A stretch of DNA of 64,000 bases from G965197005 sp965197005 (GCA_965197005.1 OZ239982.1:1426001-1490000); one strand, 5' to 3'. Shown: positions 7,828-16,276, counted from the stretch's first letter. Translations and numbers: made by a program. The notes: generated by a model from the letters alone, not told the origin.

Positions 7828-9525
7828 TTAGTCTACGGTCACACGGTTTGCCTCTTCAAGGCTAATTAATCCTTGTGCCACTTTATGCAAGGCCGCCTCA
7901 CGCATAATAGGAAAACCCTCCTGCTGTGCTATTTCAGAGATTTTAATCGAATTTAATCCCTCCATAATCGCATTTCCAATGGGTTGCGTAATTTTGACCA
8001 CCTCATAAATACCCACCCTTCCTTTATAACCACTTTTACATTGATGACAGCCTTTCGCATGATAAATACGGCTATTTTCTAACATCGCATCAGTAAAGCC
8101 CATTTCCAACAACGCATCATGTGGAATACTCACCTGCTCTTTACACTCATTACATAGTCGCCGTGCCAAACGCTGAGCAATAATTAAAGAGACCGAAGTG
8201 GCAATATTAAAAGATGGAATACCCATATTCATCAAACGAGTTAGGGTTTCGGCAGCAGAATTGGTATGCAAAGTAGACAACACCAAATGCCCTGTTTGCG
8301 CTGCCTTAATTGCAATTTGAGCTGTTTCTAAATCACGTATTTCCCCCACCATCACCACATCAGGGTCTTGGCGCAAAAACGCACGCAAAGCAGAAGAAAA
8401 ATCCAGCCCAATTTTAGAATTAACATTAACCTGATTAATACCCTCAAGATTAATTTCCACAGGGTCCTCTACCGTAGAGATATTACGCTGATCATCATTT
8501 AAAATATTAAGTCCCGTATACAAAGAGACCGTTTTACCAGAACCAGTTGGACCAGTCACTAAAATCATACCCTGAGGACGAGACAATGCCTCCAAATATA
8601 ACGCTTTTTGTGCTTCTTCATAGCCCAAAGAATCAATTCCCAACTGCGCTGAAGAAGAATCTAAAATACGCAATACAATTTTTTCTCCCCAAAGGGTCGG
8701 CAACGTATTCACCCGAAAATCAATAGATTTACTTTTTGAGATTTTCATTTTAATCCGTCCGTCTTGCGGCAAGCGGCGTTCTGAAATATCCATGCGTGAC
8801 ATCACCTTTAAGCGTGCCGACAAGCGTGAGGCTAAATTAGACGGAGGACTGCTAACCTCATGCAAAATGCCATCAGTACGATAACGCACCCGATAGCGTT
8901 TTTCATAGGGTTCAAAATGAATATCCGATGCTCCTTGTTTAATTGCATCTAACAGCATTTTATTAATAAAACGCACCACAGGTGCATCATCATTGGCAGA
9001 AGCATTGTTATCGGCATTATCATCAAGCTCTAAATCAGGGTCTTCTAAATCAATATCTTCAAGGGAACTGTCCAAATCATCTAACACCGATTCTTGGGTA
9101 TTAAGATGCTGATCAATCAGCTTGCTTAAATGATGCTCTGCCACCACCACCGTCTCAATGGTTAAGCTGGTATTAAACTGAATATCATCAACCGCCTTAT
9201 GATTAGACGGGTCAGACTGAGCAATAAAGAGTTTTTTGCCCCTTTTTGCCAGAGGTAAAACATGGTGCGTTTGAATAAGTTTATCGGAGATGACATCATC
9301 TACAATCCAATCCTTACTAAAACGGCTTAAATCTAACAAAGGTAAGCCAAATTCCTCACTGGCGCACTTAGCCAATGCAATTGGGTCAATCTTACCCTCA
9401 TTAACTGCATGACTGACAAAACTGGTATGTTTACGCAAGGCAGCGTCAGACAATTCTTTAGCCAACTCTACCGTTAACAGGTTTTCATTCACTGCCCGTT
9501 GAGGCAGTCCACTCAAACTTTGCAT
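7828..9525 (-). CDS. pilB: Type IV pilus extension ATPase
   Basis: A 565-residue GspE/PilB-type AAA motor. An N-terminal MshEN-like domain covers residues ~1-150, followed by an acidic linker (LDDLDSSLEDIDLEDPD, around 165-180). The motor has Walker A GPTGSGKTVSLYTGL (around residue 325), the Asp box VEDPVEINLEGINQ, Walker B DPDVVMVGEIRD, the His box TGHLVLSTLHTNSA, and a zinc-binding C2 pair (CNECKEQ and CHQCKSGY). It powers pilin polymerisation at the inner membrane. MshEN domains in this family often bind c-di-GMP, which fits the c-di-GMP proteins nearby. The ribosome binding site is AGGA ten bases before the ATG. Confidence 0.95.
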   Translation of the reverse strand: MQSLSGLPQRAVNENLLTVELAKELSDAALRKHTSFVSHAVNEGKIDPIALAKCASEEFGLPLLDLSRFSKDWIVDDVISDKLIQTHHVLPLAKRGKKLFIAQSDPSNHKAVDDIQFNTSLTIETVVVAEHHLSKLIDQHLNTQESVLDDLDSSLEDIDLEDPDLELDDNADNNASANDDAPVVRFINKMLLDAIKQGASDIHFEPYEKRYRVRYRTDGILHEVSSPPSNLASRLSARLKVMSRMDISERRLPQDGRIKMKISKSKSIDFRVNTLPTLWGEKIVLRILDSSSAQLGIDSLGYEEAQKALYLEALSRPQGMILVTGPTGSGKTVSLYTGLNILNDDQRNISTVEDPVEINLEGINQVNVNSKIGLDFSSALRAFLRQDPDVVMVGEIRDLETAQIAIKAAQTGHLVLSTLHTNSAAETLTRLMNMGIPSFNIATSVSLIIAQRLARRLCNECKEQVSIPHDALLEMGFTDAMLENSRIYHAKGCHQCKSGYKGRVGIYEVVKITQPIGNAIMEGLNSIKISEIAQQEGFPIMREAALHKVAQGLISLEEANRVTVD

Positions 9526-9575
9526 GTATACATTATCCTAATTACAATTTAATAACCTAACCATAGCAAAGGTTA

Positions 9576-9603
9576 GTTATATGCACCATATTAAAAATAA
9601 CAA
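9576..9603 (-). promoter_or_regulatory. Possible sigma-70 promoter for pilB
   Basis: On the minus strand TTGTTA (9598-9603) and TATAAC (9576-9581) are separated by 16 bases, upstream of pilB and after the end of hipA. The match is moderate in AT-rich DNA. Confidence 0.25.
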
Positions 9604-9690
9604 AAAAGCCAAAATCTTAGACAATCTTTAAATGAACCTCATCAGCTTAATCAAATTAGCGTATTTGCCATTTAACCTTTTATACAACAC

Positions 9691-11007
9691 TTACAAATCA
9701 AGCCTTAAATTTGCACTCACTTCCTTTATTAGCGCACTAGGCACACCAAACTCTTGCGCTAAAACGCGCCATTTTGATACCTGCTCTATGATTTCATCAA
9801 GCAAAAAATCAATTTTATTGCGGCTAAACAAAGGACTCAGTGCTTCTAGGCTATAAAAATCCTCACGCACAAAATCCTCACGTTTTGCGTTTAAACTCAT
9901 CCAATGACGATTAACCCACTTACTTGCAGGCTTATAGCTATAAGCCAAATCATAAGCAGGTGCTAATGCCCAACGATTATTTTTTAATACAAAAGACAGA
10001 TTTTTAGCATGATCATCGTGATTTCTAGATACAATATTAAACATCATACGCCTAAGTATTTCTTCTGCTTCAGCGGCAGACAAATTAAGCCTACGAGCTA
10101 CGCCAAATAGCTCGGCATAAGAGAAAGTACCTGGCTTTTTATAATCAACATGCGCCAGCCCGTTAAGGGTTTGTGTATGAATTTTGCGGTTGTCAATACG
10201 GTCAAAGCGTTGGGTCATAAAATGCCGTCTATTGCCCTCATCTAATAGCATAGACGGCATCATCTGGATACCACATTGTGTTGCCATTAAATAATACACA
10301 AATTCCATAGCCCCAAAGCCTAAAGGGTCACCAAAGGTTTGTTGCTCCTTATGATATTCGCTGACCCCATCAAATTTCATTAAATAATGGGTATAGCCCT
10401 TAGGCGCAGTATTTTGCCCAGAGACAACCCGAGTAAAATCCTGATTAAAAGCAAGCACAGCCTTAGCTCTTGCTCCTCCAGCACTCATACCCACCGACAA
10501 CAAAGACATCATCGCCTCTCGGTTCTCTGCCCCATTTTTATCAAGTTCCACCACAAAATCACGGCGGCTATCTAATATCTCTTGAGTAATTGCAACCAAA
10601 GACTCAATATCAACTCGCCAAGACGCATTAAGGTGGCGCAGTTGCGTTGCTGGCGCATACTCAAGAGCCCCCATGCCTCTTTTACCCGTGTATTGCAGCC
10701 GCTGCAATGGGCTAATACTACGGGGAGATTTGCCTTGGGCGGCAACCCATGCATTTAACACCGCATTACCAAAATCATCAGGCAACGAATCTGCCAGCAA
10801 ACCGGGCAAGCCTTTAAAGGTATTAAAGTCCAGTTCAGGAAAGCTAAAAATTTGTTCTGATAATGGCATCATCAAAGGCGATAATTCAATGCCCGTTTTG
10901 ATAAAATCATGGGTATACTCAAAAGCCCCAAGCCCCTTGTTGGTATCAAAGCTCAACGCACCAACTGGTTGCTCATGGTAGCTGACGTTAATAACCTCCA
11001 TTACCAT
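9691..11007 (-). CDS. HipA-family serine/threonine kinase toxin
   Basis: A 438-residue HipA-like protein. It has the N-terminal couple domain (VGALSFDTNKGLGAFEYT), the nucleotide-loop region GGARAKAV, and the kinase motifs NHDDHAKNLSF (catalytic Asp, around residue 330) and APAYDLAYS (Mg-binding Asp). HipA kinases phosphorylate a tRNA synthetase (GltX in E. coli) and stop translation. The catalytic motifs are intact. The start overlaps the 3' end of the antitoxin gene by 7 bp, the usual HipBA arrangement. The subfamily differs from E. coli HipA in loop sequences, so its target may differ. The pair lies between pilA and pilB, where no such gene belongs, which suggests insertion. Confidence 0.88.
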   Translation of the reverse strand: MVMEVINVSYHEQPVGALSFDTNKGLGAFEYTHDFIKTGIELSPLMMPLSEQIFSFPELDFNTFKGLPGLLADSLPDDFGNAVLNAWVAAQGKSPRSISPLQRLQYTGKRGMGALEYAPATQLRHLNASWRVDIESLVAITQEILDSRRDFVVELDKNGAENREAMMSLLSVGMSAGGARAKAVLAFNQDFTRVVSGQNTAPKGYTHYLMKFDGVSEYHKEQQTFGDPLGFGAMEFVYYLMATQCGIQMMPSMLLDEGNRRHFMTQRFDRIDNRKIHTQTLNGLAHVDYKKPGTFSYAELFGVARRLNLSAAEAEEILRRMMFNIVSRNHDDHAKNLSFVLKNNRWALAPAYDLAYSYKPASKWVNRHWMSLNAKREDFVREDFYSLEALSPLFSRNKIDFLLDEIIEQVSKWRVLAQEFGVPSALIKEVSANLRLDL

Positions 11008-11330
11008 GTTGTGCTATTTTCCCTAACTTCAGAGTTTGTTTTAGAGGAGGCTCGTTGTCTTTTTTTGCCCTGCAACTTGGCAAGCTGCAAGGGAGAGATA
11101 TCTGGTTTTGGCAAAAACACAGCCAACTGCTCTGCCACCCCCAACGCCAGCATAAGGGCAACAAATACCTCTAGTTGGACTTTACCTTTTTCTGCATTAA
11201 TCACAGTTTTACGAGCCACACCAGCAAGGGTTGCTACCTCAAGCTGGGTTAGGTTTTTATTGAGTCTGGCTTGTTTTAAACGTGCTCCTAACTCTTGGGT
11301 CATCAGCAAAGCGGTTTTATTTGTCATCAT
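11001..11330 (-). CDS. HipB-like XRE antitoxin
   Basis: A 109-residue protein with a helix-turn-helix of the Cro/C1 type (LGARLKQARLNKNLTQLEVA followed by GVARKTVINAEKG). The basic tail (LQGKKRQRASSK) resembles that of antitoxins paired with this HipA subfamily. It should neutralise the kinase and repress its own operon. A start at the second Met (11327) is equally possible. The downstream toxin gene overlaps it. Confidence 0.85.
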   Translation of the reverse strand: MMTNKTALLMTQELGARLKQARLNKNLTQLEVATLAGVARKTVINAEKGKVQLEVFVALMLALGVAEQLAVFLPKPDISPLQLAKLQGKKRQRASSKTNSEVRENSTTW

Positions 11331-11543
11331 AAGGCTCTTTTGGGTTACTTTAAGGCAAACAGACAGCTTAAAGCACCCATTTTAGCAGTTTAAACAAGTT
11401 ATTAAAAGCCCTTACTTTAAAGTGCAAATACAGTTACATTAATCTATTTTACAATAATAATGTAACCAAAATAGCACCTTAGCAACCTACCTTAAATCAA
11501 CAGAGGCAACACAAAAAAACAACCAGCCAGTTTAAACAGGCAC

Positions 11544-11567
11544 AAAAAAAGGAGCCAAAGGCTCCTT
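11544..11567 (-). terminator. Terminator downstream of pilA
   Basis: On the minus strand AAGGAGCC, a TTT-type loop and GGCTCCTT lead into a T run (A run on the plus strand at 11544-11550). An 8-bp stem with a 3-base loop, 42 bp after the pilA stop. Confidence 0.85.
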
Positions 11568-11608
11568 GATATTATATATCCTTTTAATTAACATACTTGG
11601 TTAGGTAG

Positions 11609-12073
11609 CTATCTATCTATCATATCTTTATTGCCACCTGTTGCACTATAGGCTGCCGTCCAAGTTACACTGCCACCAAAAGTTGGGCTAATTGTAATTC
11701 TTTTATTACCAGTTGAGCCTGTACCGGCAATCGTATCATTAAGTACAATTTCAATACTATCATTCACCTTCACTGTGATAGTAGAAACGCCATTAGGTAT
11801 ATTCGGAGCTCCAACCATGCCAAATGAAACCCAATTAGCTGCTGCGCTTGGACTAGCTCCTCCTGCAACTAAATCTGCGGTTCGTGCAGTTGTCCCTTCT
11901 TGCCTAGCCATAACAATTGCCGTTTTAATACTTCCAAGCCCAGCAAAAACCGTGCTCAGTCGGCTACGGGTTACGTAATCGCCATACATAGGAATGGCAA
12001 CCGATGCCAAAATACCAATAATGGCAACAACTATCATCAATTCAATTAGGGTAAAACCCTGTGCTCTTTTCAT
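11609..12073 (-). CDS. pilA: Type IV major pilin
   Basis: A 154-residue prepilin. The short basic leader MKRAQG precedes FTLIELMIVVAIIGILASVA, with the cleavage site G/F and Glu5 intact; a hydrophobic alpha-helix of the usual length follows, then a globular domain rich in Gly, Thr and Ser. There is no cysteine anywhere, so the C-terminal disulfide loop usual in type IVa pilins is absent. PilD (same window) would process it. The ribosome binding site GGAG lies eight bases before the ATG. Whether it is the major pilin or one of several pilins cannot be told from this window; its position near pilBCD supports the former. Confidence 0.88.
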   Translation of the reverse strand: MKRAQGFTLIELMIVVAIIGILASVAIPMYGDYVTRSRLSTVFAGLGSIKTAIVMARQEGTTARTADLVAGGASPSAAANWVSFGMVGAPNIPNGVSTITVKVNDSIEIVLNDTIAGTGSTGNKRITISPTFGGSVTWTAAYSATGGNKDMIDR

Positions 12074-12128
12074 ACTTTATTCTCCAAAAATTAATATTAG
12101 GCAAATGAATTTTCATCTGTTACAAAAC

Positions 12129-12156
12129 AGTATAGCCGAGCACTTACTAGGCGCAA
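12129..12156 (-). promoter_or_regulatory. Candidate pilA promoter
   Basis: On the minus strand TTGCGC (12151-12156) and TATACT (12129-12134) with a 16-base spacer, about 55 bases before the pilA ATG. No sigma-54 site was found on this strand, although pilA genes often use one. Confidence 0.4.
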
Positions 12157-12250
12157 ATAAAAAACTAAAATTTATTTAAAAACAAGTGACTATTTTATTT
12201 TTAAATATAGTATTTGCCCCTGTACAACAGGGCATAGCGCAATCGCAAGC

Positions 12251-12266
12251 TGGCAATTACGCTGCA
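12251..12266 (+). promoter_or_regulatory. Candidate sigma-54 promoter for the phosphagen kinase gene
   Basis: TGGCAATTACGCTGCA matches the sigma-54 pattern TGGCAYR-N4-TTGCW at the invariant GG (-24) and GC (-12) with correct spacing; the -13 side T is replaced by C. Transcription would start about 85 bases before the kinase ATG. An inverted repeat (TGCCCCTG/CAGGGCA, 12215-12234) lies just upstream. A single site, so chance is possible. Confidence 0.35.
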
Positions 12267-12360
12267 TAAAAATAATTAAGGTTTTTTATTTATATCTATA
12301 TTAAGACAAACAAAGGTATAATCATCAGCATCATGTACCGTTATTTATAGAGCCGATAAA

Positions 12361-13389
12361 ATGACCCCCTTAGAACAGCTAGCCCAATCAAAATCATTAC
12401 TAGCCAAACACCTAACAGCAGCACGCTATGCACAATTAGCAGATAAAACCAGCCAATTTGGTTATCACTTTAAGCAAGCCATTCAATCAAATCTGGATAA
12501 CTTAGACAGTGGCATTGGTATTTATGCAGGCGATGGTGACTGTTATCAATGCTTTAGCGAGGTACTTAACCCCATTATTGAAGACTATCATGGTGTTAGC
12601 CTAGAGCAAGCTCAACCACAAGATTTTGATGCCAGCAATTTAGATTGGCAAATGCCCAAAGACAGTGATGAATATATTTTATCCACACGCATTCGTACTG
12701 CTCGCAACCTTGCAAACTACCCTTTTGGCGGTGCCCTAAGCAACTCCCAAAGAGGCGAGGTAGAACATCATATTGTTAATGCACTTAATCAATTAACAGG
12801 CGATTTAGCAGGCCAGTATCATGCCATTAGCAACATGAGCCCTGAAACCCAAACCCAGCTAGTTGCCCAACATTATCTATTTAAACAGGGCGATCGCTTT
12901 CTTGCCTCAGCAGGGCTTAATCAAGATTGGCCCTGCCATCGTGGGATTTTTTATAATGCAGATAAGCGTTTCCTAGTGTGGGTAAATGAAGAAGATCAAT
13001 TAAGAATTATCTCTATGCAAAAAGGGGGCGATATTCAAGCCGTCTTTCAACGCTTAAAAACGGCCATTACACAATTATCGCAAAGCCTTAGCTTTGCCTA
13101 TGATAAAAAACTCGGTGTTTTAGCCAGTTGCCCGACCAACATAGGCACAGGCATTCGAGCCAGCGTGCATGCCAAATTACCCAAACTTTTTGCTGAACCT
13201 GACAAACTAGATAAAATAGCACAGCAATACCATTTGCAAATTAGAGGACAGCATGGCGAGCACAGCACCTCAACAGACCCTATTGTAGATATTTCCAACA
13301 AACGCCGTTTGGGGTTAAGTGAGGTAGACTGCGTAAATGACTTAGTTTGCGGTGTTAAAGCCATTATTGCCGCAGAAAAATCCATATAA
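12361..13389 (+). CDS. Phosphagen (guanidino) kinase, arginine kinase-like
   Basis: A 342-residue member of the ATP:guanido phosphotransferase family, close to the length of animal arginine kinases. Seen in order: a guanidino-specificity region (SGIGIYAGDGDCYQCF, residues ~49-65), IIEDYHGV, the arginine-rich nucleotide site STRIRTARNLANYPF, the active-site Cys motif CPTNIGTG (Cys257) and RGQHGEHS...DISNKRRLGLSEVD. These hallmarks predict reversible transfer of phosphate from ATP to a guanidino compound, buffering ATP. Substrate (arginine, taurocyamine or other) cannot be read from the sequence with certainty. The family is mostly animal and scattered in bacteria, so lateral origin is likely. 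It is a lone gene, convergent with trpG. Confidence 0.92.
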   Translation: MTPLEQLAQSKSLLAKHLTAARYAQLADKTSQFGYHFKQAIQSNLDNLDSGIGIYAGDGDCYQCFSEVLNPIIEDYHGVSLEQAQPQDFDASNLDWQMPKDSDEYILSTRIRTARNLANYPFGGALSNSQRGEVEHHIVNALNQLTGDLAGQYHAISNMSPETQTQLVAQHYLFKQGDRFLASAGLNQDWPCHRGIFYNADKRFLVWVNEEDQLRIISMQKGGDIQAVFQRLKTAITQLSQSLSFAYDKKLGVLASCPTNIGTGIRASVHAKLPKLFAEPDKLDKIAQQYHLQIRGQHGEHSTSTDPIVDISNKRRLGLSEVDCVNDLVCGVKAIIAAEKSI

Positions 13390-13405
13390 AACGCAACCAA
13401 TTATC

Positions 13406-13448
13406 ATCAAAACAACGCTGGCAAGCAGATAATTCAATTGCCAGCGTT
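13406..13448 (-). terminator. Inverted repeat ending the trp operon
   Basis: A perfect 11-bp inverted repeat (AACGCTGGCAA at 13414-13424 and TTGCCAGCGTT at 13438-13448) between two convergent genes. On the minus strand it is followed by GTTTTG, so it best serves trpG; the plus-strand side has no T run. Confidence 0.55.
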
Positions 13449-13471
13449 AGCCTTCAAAACCGATACATACA

Positions 13472-14110
13472 TTACTGTATCTTTGCAAATAAAAACTGTC
13501 CAAGCAACTCTTCCCCAGCTTCACTGGCAAAAGATTCAGGGTGAAACTGCAAACCATAAATGGGATATTGAGTATGGCGAATGCCCATAATTTCCATATC
13601 CTCAGCCAGCTTAAAACGCTCACCTACCATCGCTGTCACTGCCAAACACTCAGGTAACGTGCTAGGCTCTGCCTGTAATGAGTGGTAACGCATTATATTA
13701 AGCTGATGCGGTAGCCCCTTAAACAAATCACTATTATTGTGAGTAATACAGCTCACTTTACCGTGCATAGGCACTTTAGAAGCCACAATCTCTCCACCAA
13801 ATGCAGCCACAATGCCCTGCATACCTAAGCACACACCTAAAATAGGAATGCTCGCGCCAAGCTGTAAAATAACCTGTTTGCAGACACCAAAATAAGCCTC
13901 ATCATTGGGATTACCCGCACCTGGCGAAAGAATAATACGCTCTGGCTGATATGCCTTAATTTGCGCCAAACTCAGCTCATCATTGCGTACTACTTTAAGC
14001 TCATACCCTTTTAACTGTTGTAAGTGTTGCTGTTTTTCCAGTAATTCCCCTAAAATCTGATAGAGGTTATAAGTAAAAGAATCATAATTATCAATTAACA
14101 ATATCTTCAT
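13472..14110 (-). CDS. trpG: Anthranilate synthase component II (glutamine amidotransferase)
   Basis: A 212-residue class I glutamine amidotransferase that supplies ammonia to component I. The nucleophile lies in ILGVCLGMQGI, and His/Glu in YGLQFHPESF. The N-terminus ILLIDNYDSFTYN and the segment LSPGAGNP are typical of TrpG/PabA. A ~10-residue insertion near residue 25 (glutamine-rich) is unusual. TrpG and PabA are similar in sequence; the trpR and trpE neighbours support TrpG, though it may also serve folate synthesis. It starts two bases after the trpE stop. Confidence 0.88.
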   Translation of the reverse strand: MKILLIDNYDSFTYNLYQILGELLEKQQHLQQLKGYELKVVRNDELSLAQIKAYQPERIILSPGAGNPNDEAYFGVCKQVILQLGASIPILGVCLGMQGIVAAFGGEIVASKVPMHGKVSCITHNNSDLFKGLPHQLNIMRYHSLQAEPSTLPECLAVTAMVGERFKLAEDMEIMGIRHTQYPIYGLQFHPESFASEAGEELLGQFLFAKIQ

Positions 14111-14112
14111 TT

Positions 14113-15528
14113 TTATTTTTCCATAAAGCCATCTAACACTTTTTTTGTACCAGCAAATTTACGTTCAATTTCTATATATTCATCTGCCGCATTAGAGTCA
14201 TACACATTGCCGCCACAAGTTTGCACATAACCTGTAGAACCATGTAAAAACAAAGTGCGAATAGGAATGGCAAAAGTACAATCACCATTAAAAGAAAAAT
14301 TGCCCACCGCCCCACCATAAGGACCTCGTCCGTCTGTTTCTAAAGCATCAATAATTTTCATCGCCTCAATCTTAGGCGCACCTGTTAACGTACCAGCAGG
14401 AAAATTACTTGCCAAAGCAGAAAACATATCTTCATTTTCTGCCAATAACCCAACAATCTCACTAGAAATATGCTGCACATGACTAAAACGCTTAATATCC
14501 ATTAAATTACGCACTTTCACGCTACCAAAGCGAGCAACCTTACCAATATCATTACGATGTAAGTCCACAATCATATTATGCTCTGCAATCTCTTTGGGAT
14601 TATTTAATAAGGTTTTTGCTAATAACTGATCTTCTTCTAAGGTGTTACCTCGCCCTGTTGTTCCTGCTAAAGGGTAAGTTTCCATCTCTTTTTGACGCAT
14701 TCTAAATAACAACTCAGGACTCGCACCTAACAGCCTTTGCTGCTTAAACCTCATATAATACATCTGTGGCGATGGGTTTATCTCACGCAATTTAGCATAA
14801 ATTTGAATATCATCACCTGTAACCTCAAACCAGCTTTTAAAACCCACCTCACACTGAAAAATCTGCCCTGCCAAAATATGCTGTTTAACCTTATCTACCG
14901 CTTGAGCATGTTGGGCTTGGCTCATACTTGAGCCCATATCCTTAACCTTTGGCGGCGGTGAATGCAGACATTTTTTTGCCAATAAAGCTCGCACCTCAGC
15001 AATACGATTTTCACGATAATAAAAATATTCAATACTGCCTGTCATTTTGTCGTAAATTAAGCCATCTTCATATAAACCAAAACGAAAAGCATCAAAATGC
15101 TCACTGGTTTTAATTTTTAAAGAAGGCTCAAAATAACGCATTGCATCATAACCCAAATAACCTGTCAGTCCGCCCACATAACCTCTAGCCAATACATCTT
15201 GGGGAACAATATCTCGCAACAAATAATAAGGATTGTCAGACTCATATTCTGTTTTTGTGCCATCTCTATTTTCAATGGTTAATATATTACCATTGGCATA
15301 TAACTGTTTAGCAGGGTCAAAACCGATAACCGAATGTCGTGCAATATGGCTATCTTGCCCCAAAGACTCAAGCATAAAACACAGTTCATACGCTTGTGCC
15401 ACCTTTTGGAACAAAGTAAAAAAATCAATACTTGCATCAAGCGTAATATACTGCGGTTTGCGTGGTAGCTGTAACCGAGCAGGTCTACTCGATTTATCCG
15501 CCTCTTTTTGATACCTTTGCCCACTCAT
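14113..15528 (-). CDS. trpE: Anthranilate synthase component I
   Basis: A 471-residue chorismate-utilising enzyme that makes anthranilate, the first committed step of tryptophan synthesis. The N-terminal feedback-binding motif is present (LESLGQDSHIARHSVIGFD), as is NPSPQMYYM, where TrpE usually has NPSPYM. The catalytic C-terminal part has YPLAGTTGRG, DLHRNDIGKVARFGSV, FPAGTLTGAPK and YGGAVGNFSFNG. The start at 15528 has AGAGG eight bases before it; the in-frame extension to 15570 overlaps trpR and is rejected. It lies one base after the trpR stop and just before trpG. trpDCFBA are not in the window. Confidence 0.9.
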   Translation of the reverse strand: MSGQRYQKEADKSSRPARLQLPRKPQYITLDASIDFFTLFQKVAQAYELCFMLESLGQDSHIARHSVIGFDPAKQLYANGNILTIENRDGTKTEYESDNPYYLLRDIVPQDVLARGYVGGLTGYLGYDAMRYFEPSLKIKTSEHFDAFRFGLYEDGLIYDKMTGSIEYFYYRENRIAEVRALLAKKCLHSPPPKVKDMGSSMSQAQHAQAVDKVKQHILAGQIFQCEVGFKSWFEVTGDDIQIYAKLREINPSPQMYYMRFKQQRLLGASPELLFRMRQKEMETYPLAGTTGRGNTLEEDQLLAKTLLNNPKEIAEHNMIVDLHRNDIGKVARFGSVKVRNLMDIKRFSHVQHISSEIVGLLAENEDMFSALASNFPAGTLTGAPKIEAMKIIDALETDGRGPYGGAVGNFSFNGDCTFAIPIRTLFLHGSTGYVQTCGGNVYDSNAADEYIEIERKFAGTKKVLDGFMEK

Positions 15529-15529
15529 A

Positions 15530-15835
15530 TTAACAACCTCTCTGTTTTGCTTGCACAATTTTAGCACCACGATTAACCGTAGCTATGCCCACACCCAAAT
15601 CTTGCGCCACCTTTCTTTGCGCCTGACCTTGCTCAAGACGACGAATAATCTCAATGCGATTATTAATATCAAGCAACTCTCGCACAGACAATAAATCTTG
15701 CAATACCGCTGCCAACGAACTGTCTTCTATTATTGCTGCCGTTAAGTATGCTGCCAAAGACAGCGATGCCACAGATAAAGGCACATCAGACTCCGCAACA
15801 GGAATAAACTTATCTCCATCAGATTGAACACTCAT
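15530..15835 (-). CDS. trpR: Trp operon repressor, TrpR family
   Basis: A 101-residue protein. Its C-terminal half carries the TrpR fold: DLLSVRELLDINNRIEIIRRL, then the helix-turn-helix QGQAQRKVAQDLGVGIATVNRG, where GxGIATxxRG is the TrpR signature. The ~40 N-terminal residues are longer than in E. coli. With bound tryptophan the family binds CTAG-containing palindromes. It is the first gene of trpR-trpE-trpG, and a CTAG palindrome lies over its own promoter, so autoregulation of the whole operon by tryptophan is likely. Ribosome binding site GGGAGG lies nine bases before the ATG. Confidence 0.85.
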   Translation of the reverse strand: MSVQSDGDKFIPVAESDVPLSVASLSLAAYLTAAIIEDSSLAAVLQDLLSVRELLDINNRIEIIRRLEQGQAQRKVAQDLGVGIATVNRGAKIVQAKQRGC

Positions 15836-15884
15836 ATTAATTAACCTCCCGTTTTTAGAATTTAGACCTCAGCCCAGAGACCGC

Positions 15885-15917
15885 ATTATCCCACAAAAAA
15901 CACCCATGTACTAGTAC
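15885..15917 (-). promoter_or_regulatory. trpR operon promoter with candidate TrpR operator
   Basis: The perfect palindrome GTACTAGTAC (15908-15917) contains the CTAG core of TrpR operators. On the minus strand it covers the -35 position of a promoter whose -10 is GATAAT (15885-15890, spacer 17). The start of trpR is 50 bases downstream of the -10. Repressor binding here would block transcription of trpR-trpE-trpG. Confidence 0.55.
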
Positions 15918-15942
15918 GCTGAAACAGGGGTCAGGGGTTTTA

Positions 15943-15971
15943 CCCAGCCCCATGCTCCGCATGGTGCTGGG
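15943..15971. repeat. 29-bp hairpin repeat, copy A
   Basis: Inverted repeat with 13-base arms (CCCAGCCCCATGC and GCATGGTGCTGGG, one mismatch) around TCC. It precedes the heptamer array and is itself preceded by GGTTTTA. Identical copies lie at 16277-16305 and 16361-16389. Confidence 0.9.
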
Positions 15972-15980
15972 CAGGGGTCA

Positions 15981-16267
15981 GAGGACAGAGGACAGAGGAC
16001 AGAGGACAGAGGACAGAGGACAGAGGACAGAGGACAGAGGTCAGAGGTCAGAGGTCAGAGGTCAGAGGTCAGAGGTCAGAGGTCAGAGGTCAGAGGTCAG
16101 AGGTCAGAGGTCAGAGGTCAGAGGTCAGAGGTCAGAGGTCAGAGGTCAGAGGTCAGAGGTCAGAGGTCAGAGGTCAGAGGTCAGAGGTCAGAGGTCAGAG
16201 GTCAGAGGTCAGAGGTCAGAGGTCAGAGGTCAGAGGTCAGAGGTCAGAGGTCAGAGGTCAGAGGTCA
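15981..16267. repeat. Perfect heptamer tandem array, 41 units
   Basis: Eight units of GAGGACA (15981-16036) are followed without interruption by 33 units of GAGGTCA (16037-16267); the two blocks differ in one base. A GGGGTCA variant precedes the array and a partial unit ends it. The plus strand has no stop codon in any frame, because 7 is not a multiple of 3, which creates an apparent 125-codon frame that is not a gene. The array lies in the intergenic space between divergent trpR and the DUF1285 gene. Confidence 0.95.
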
Positions 16268-16276
16268 GAGGTTTTA

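Noticed and set aside
12215..12234. Relation of the TGCCCCTG/CAGGGCA dyad to the hairpin at 47786-47808
   Set aside because: They share TTGCCCCTG-like arms, but the similarity is short and GC-rich stems look alike by chance.
15981..16267. CRISPR array
   Set aside because: The unit is 7 bp, contiguous and without spacers. No cas genes are near.
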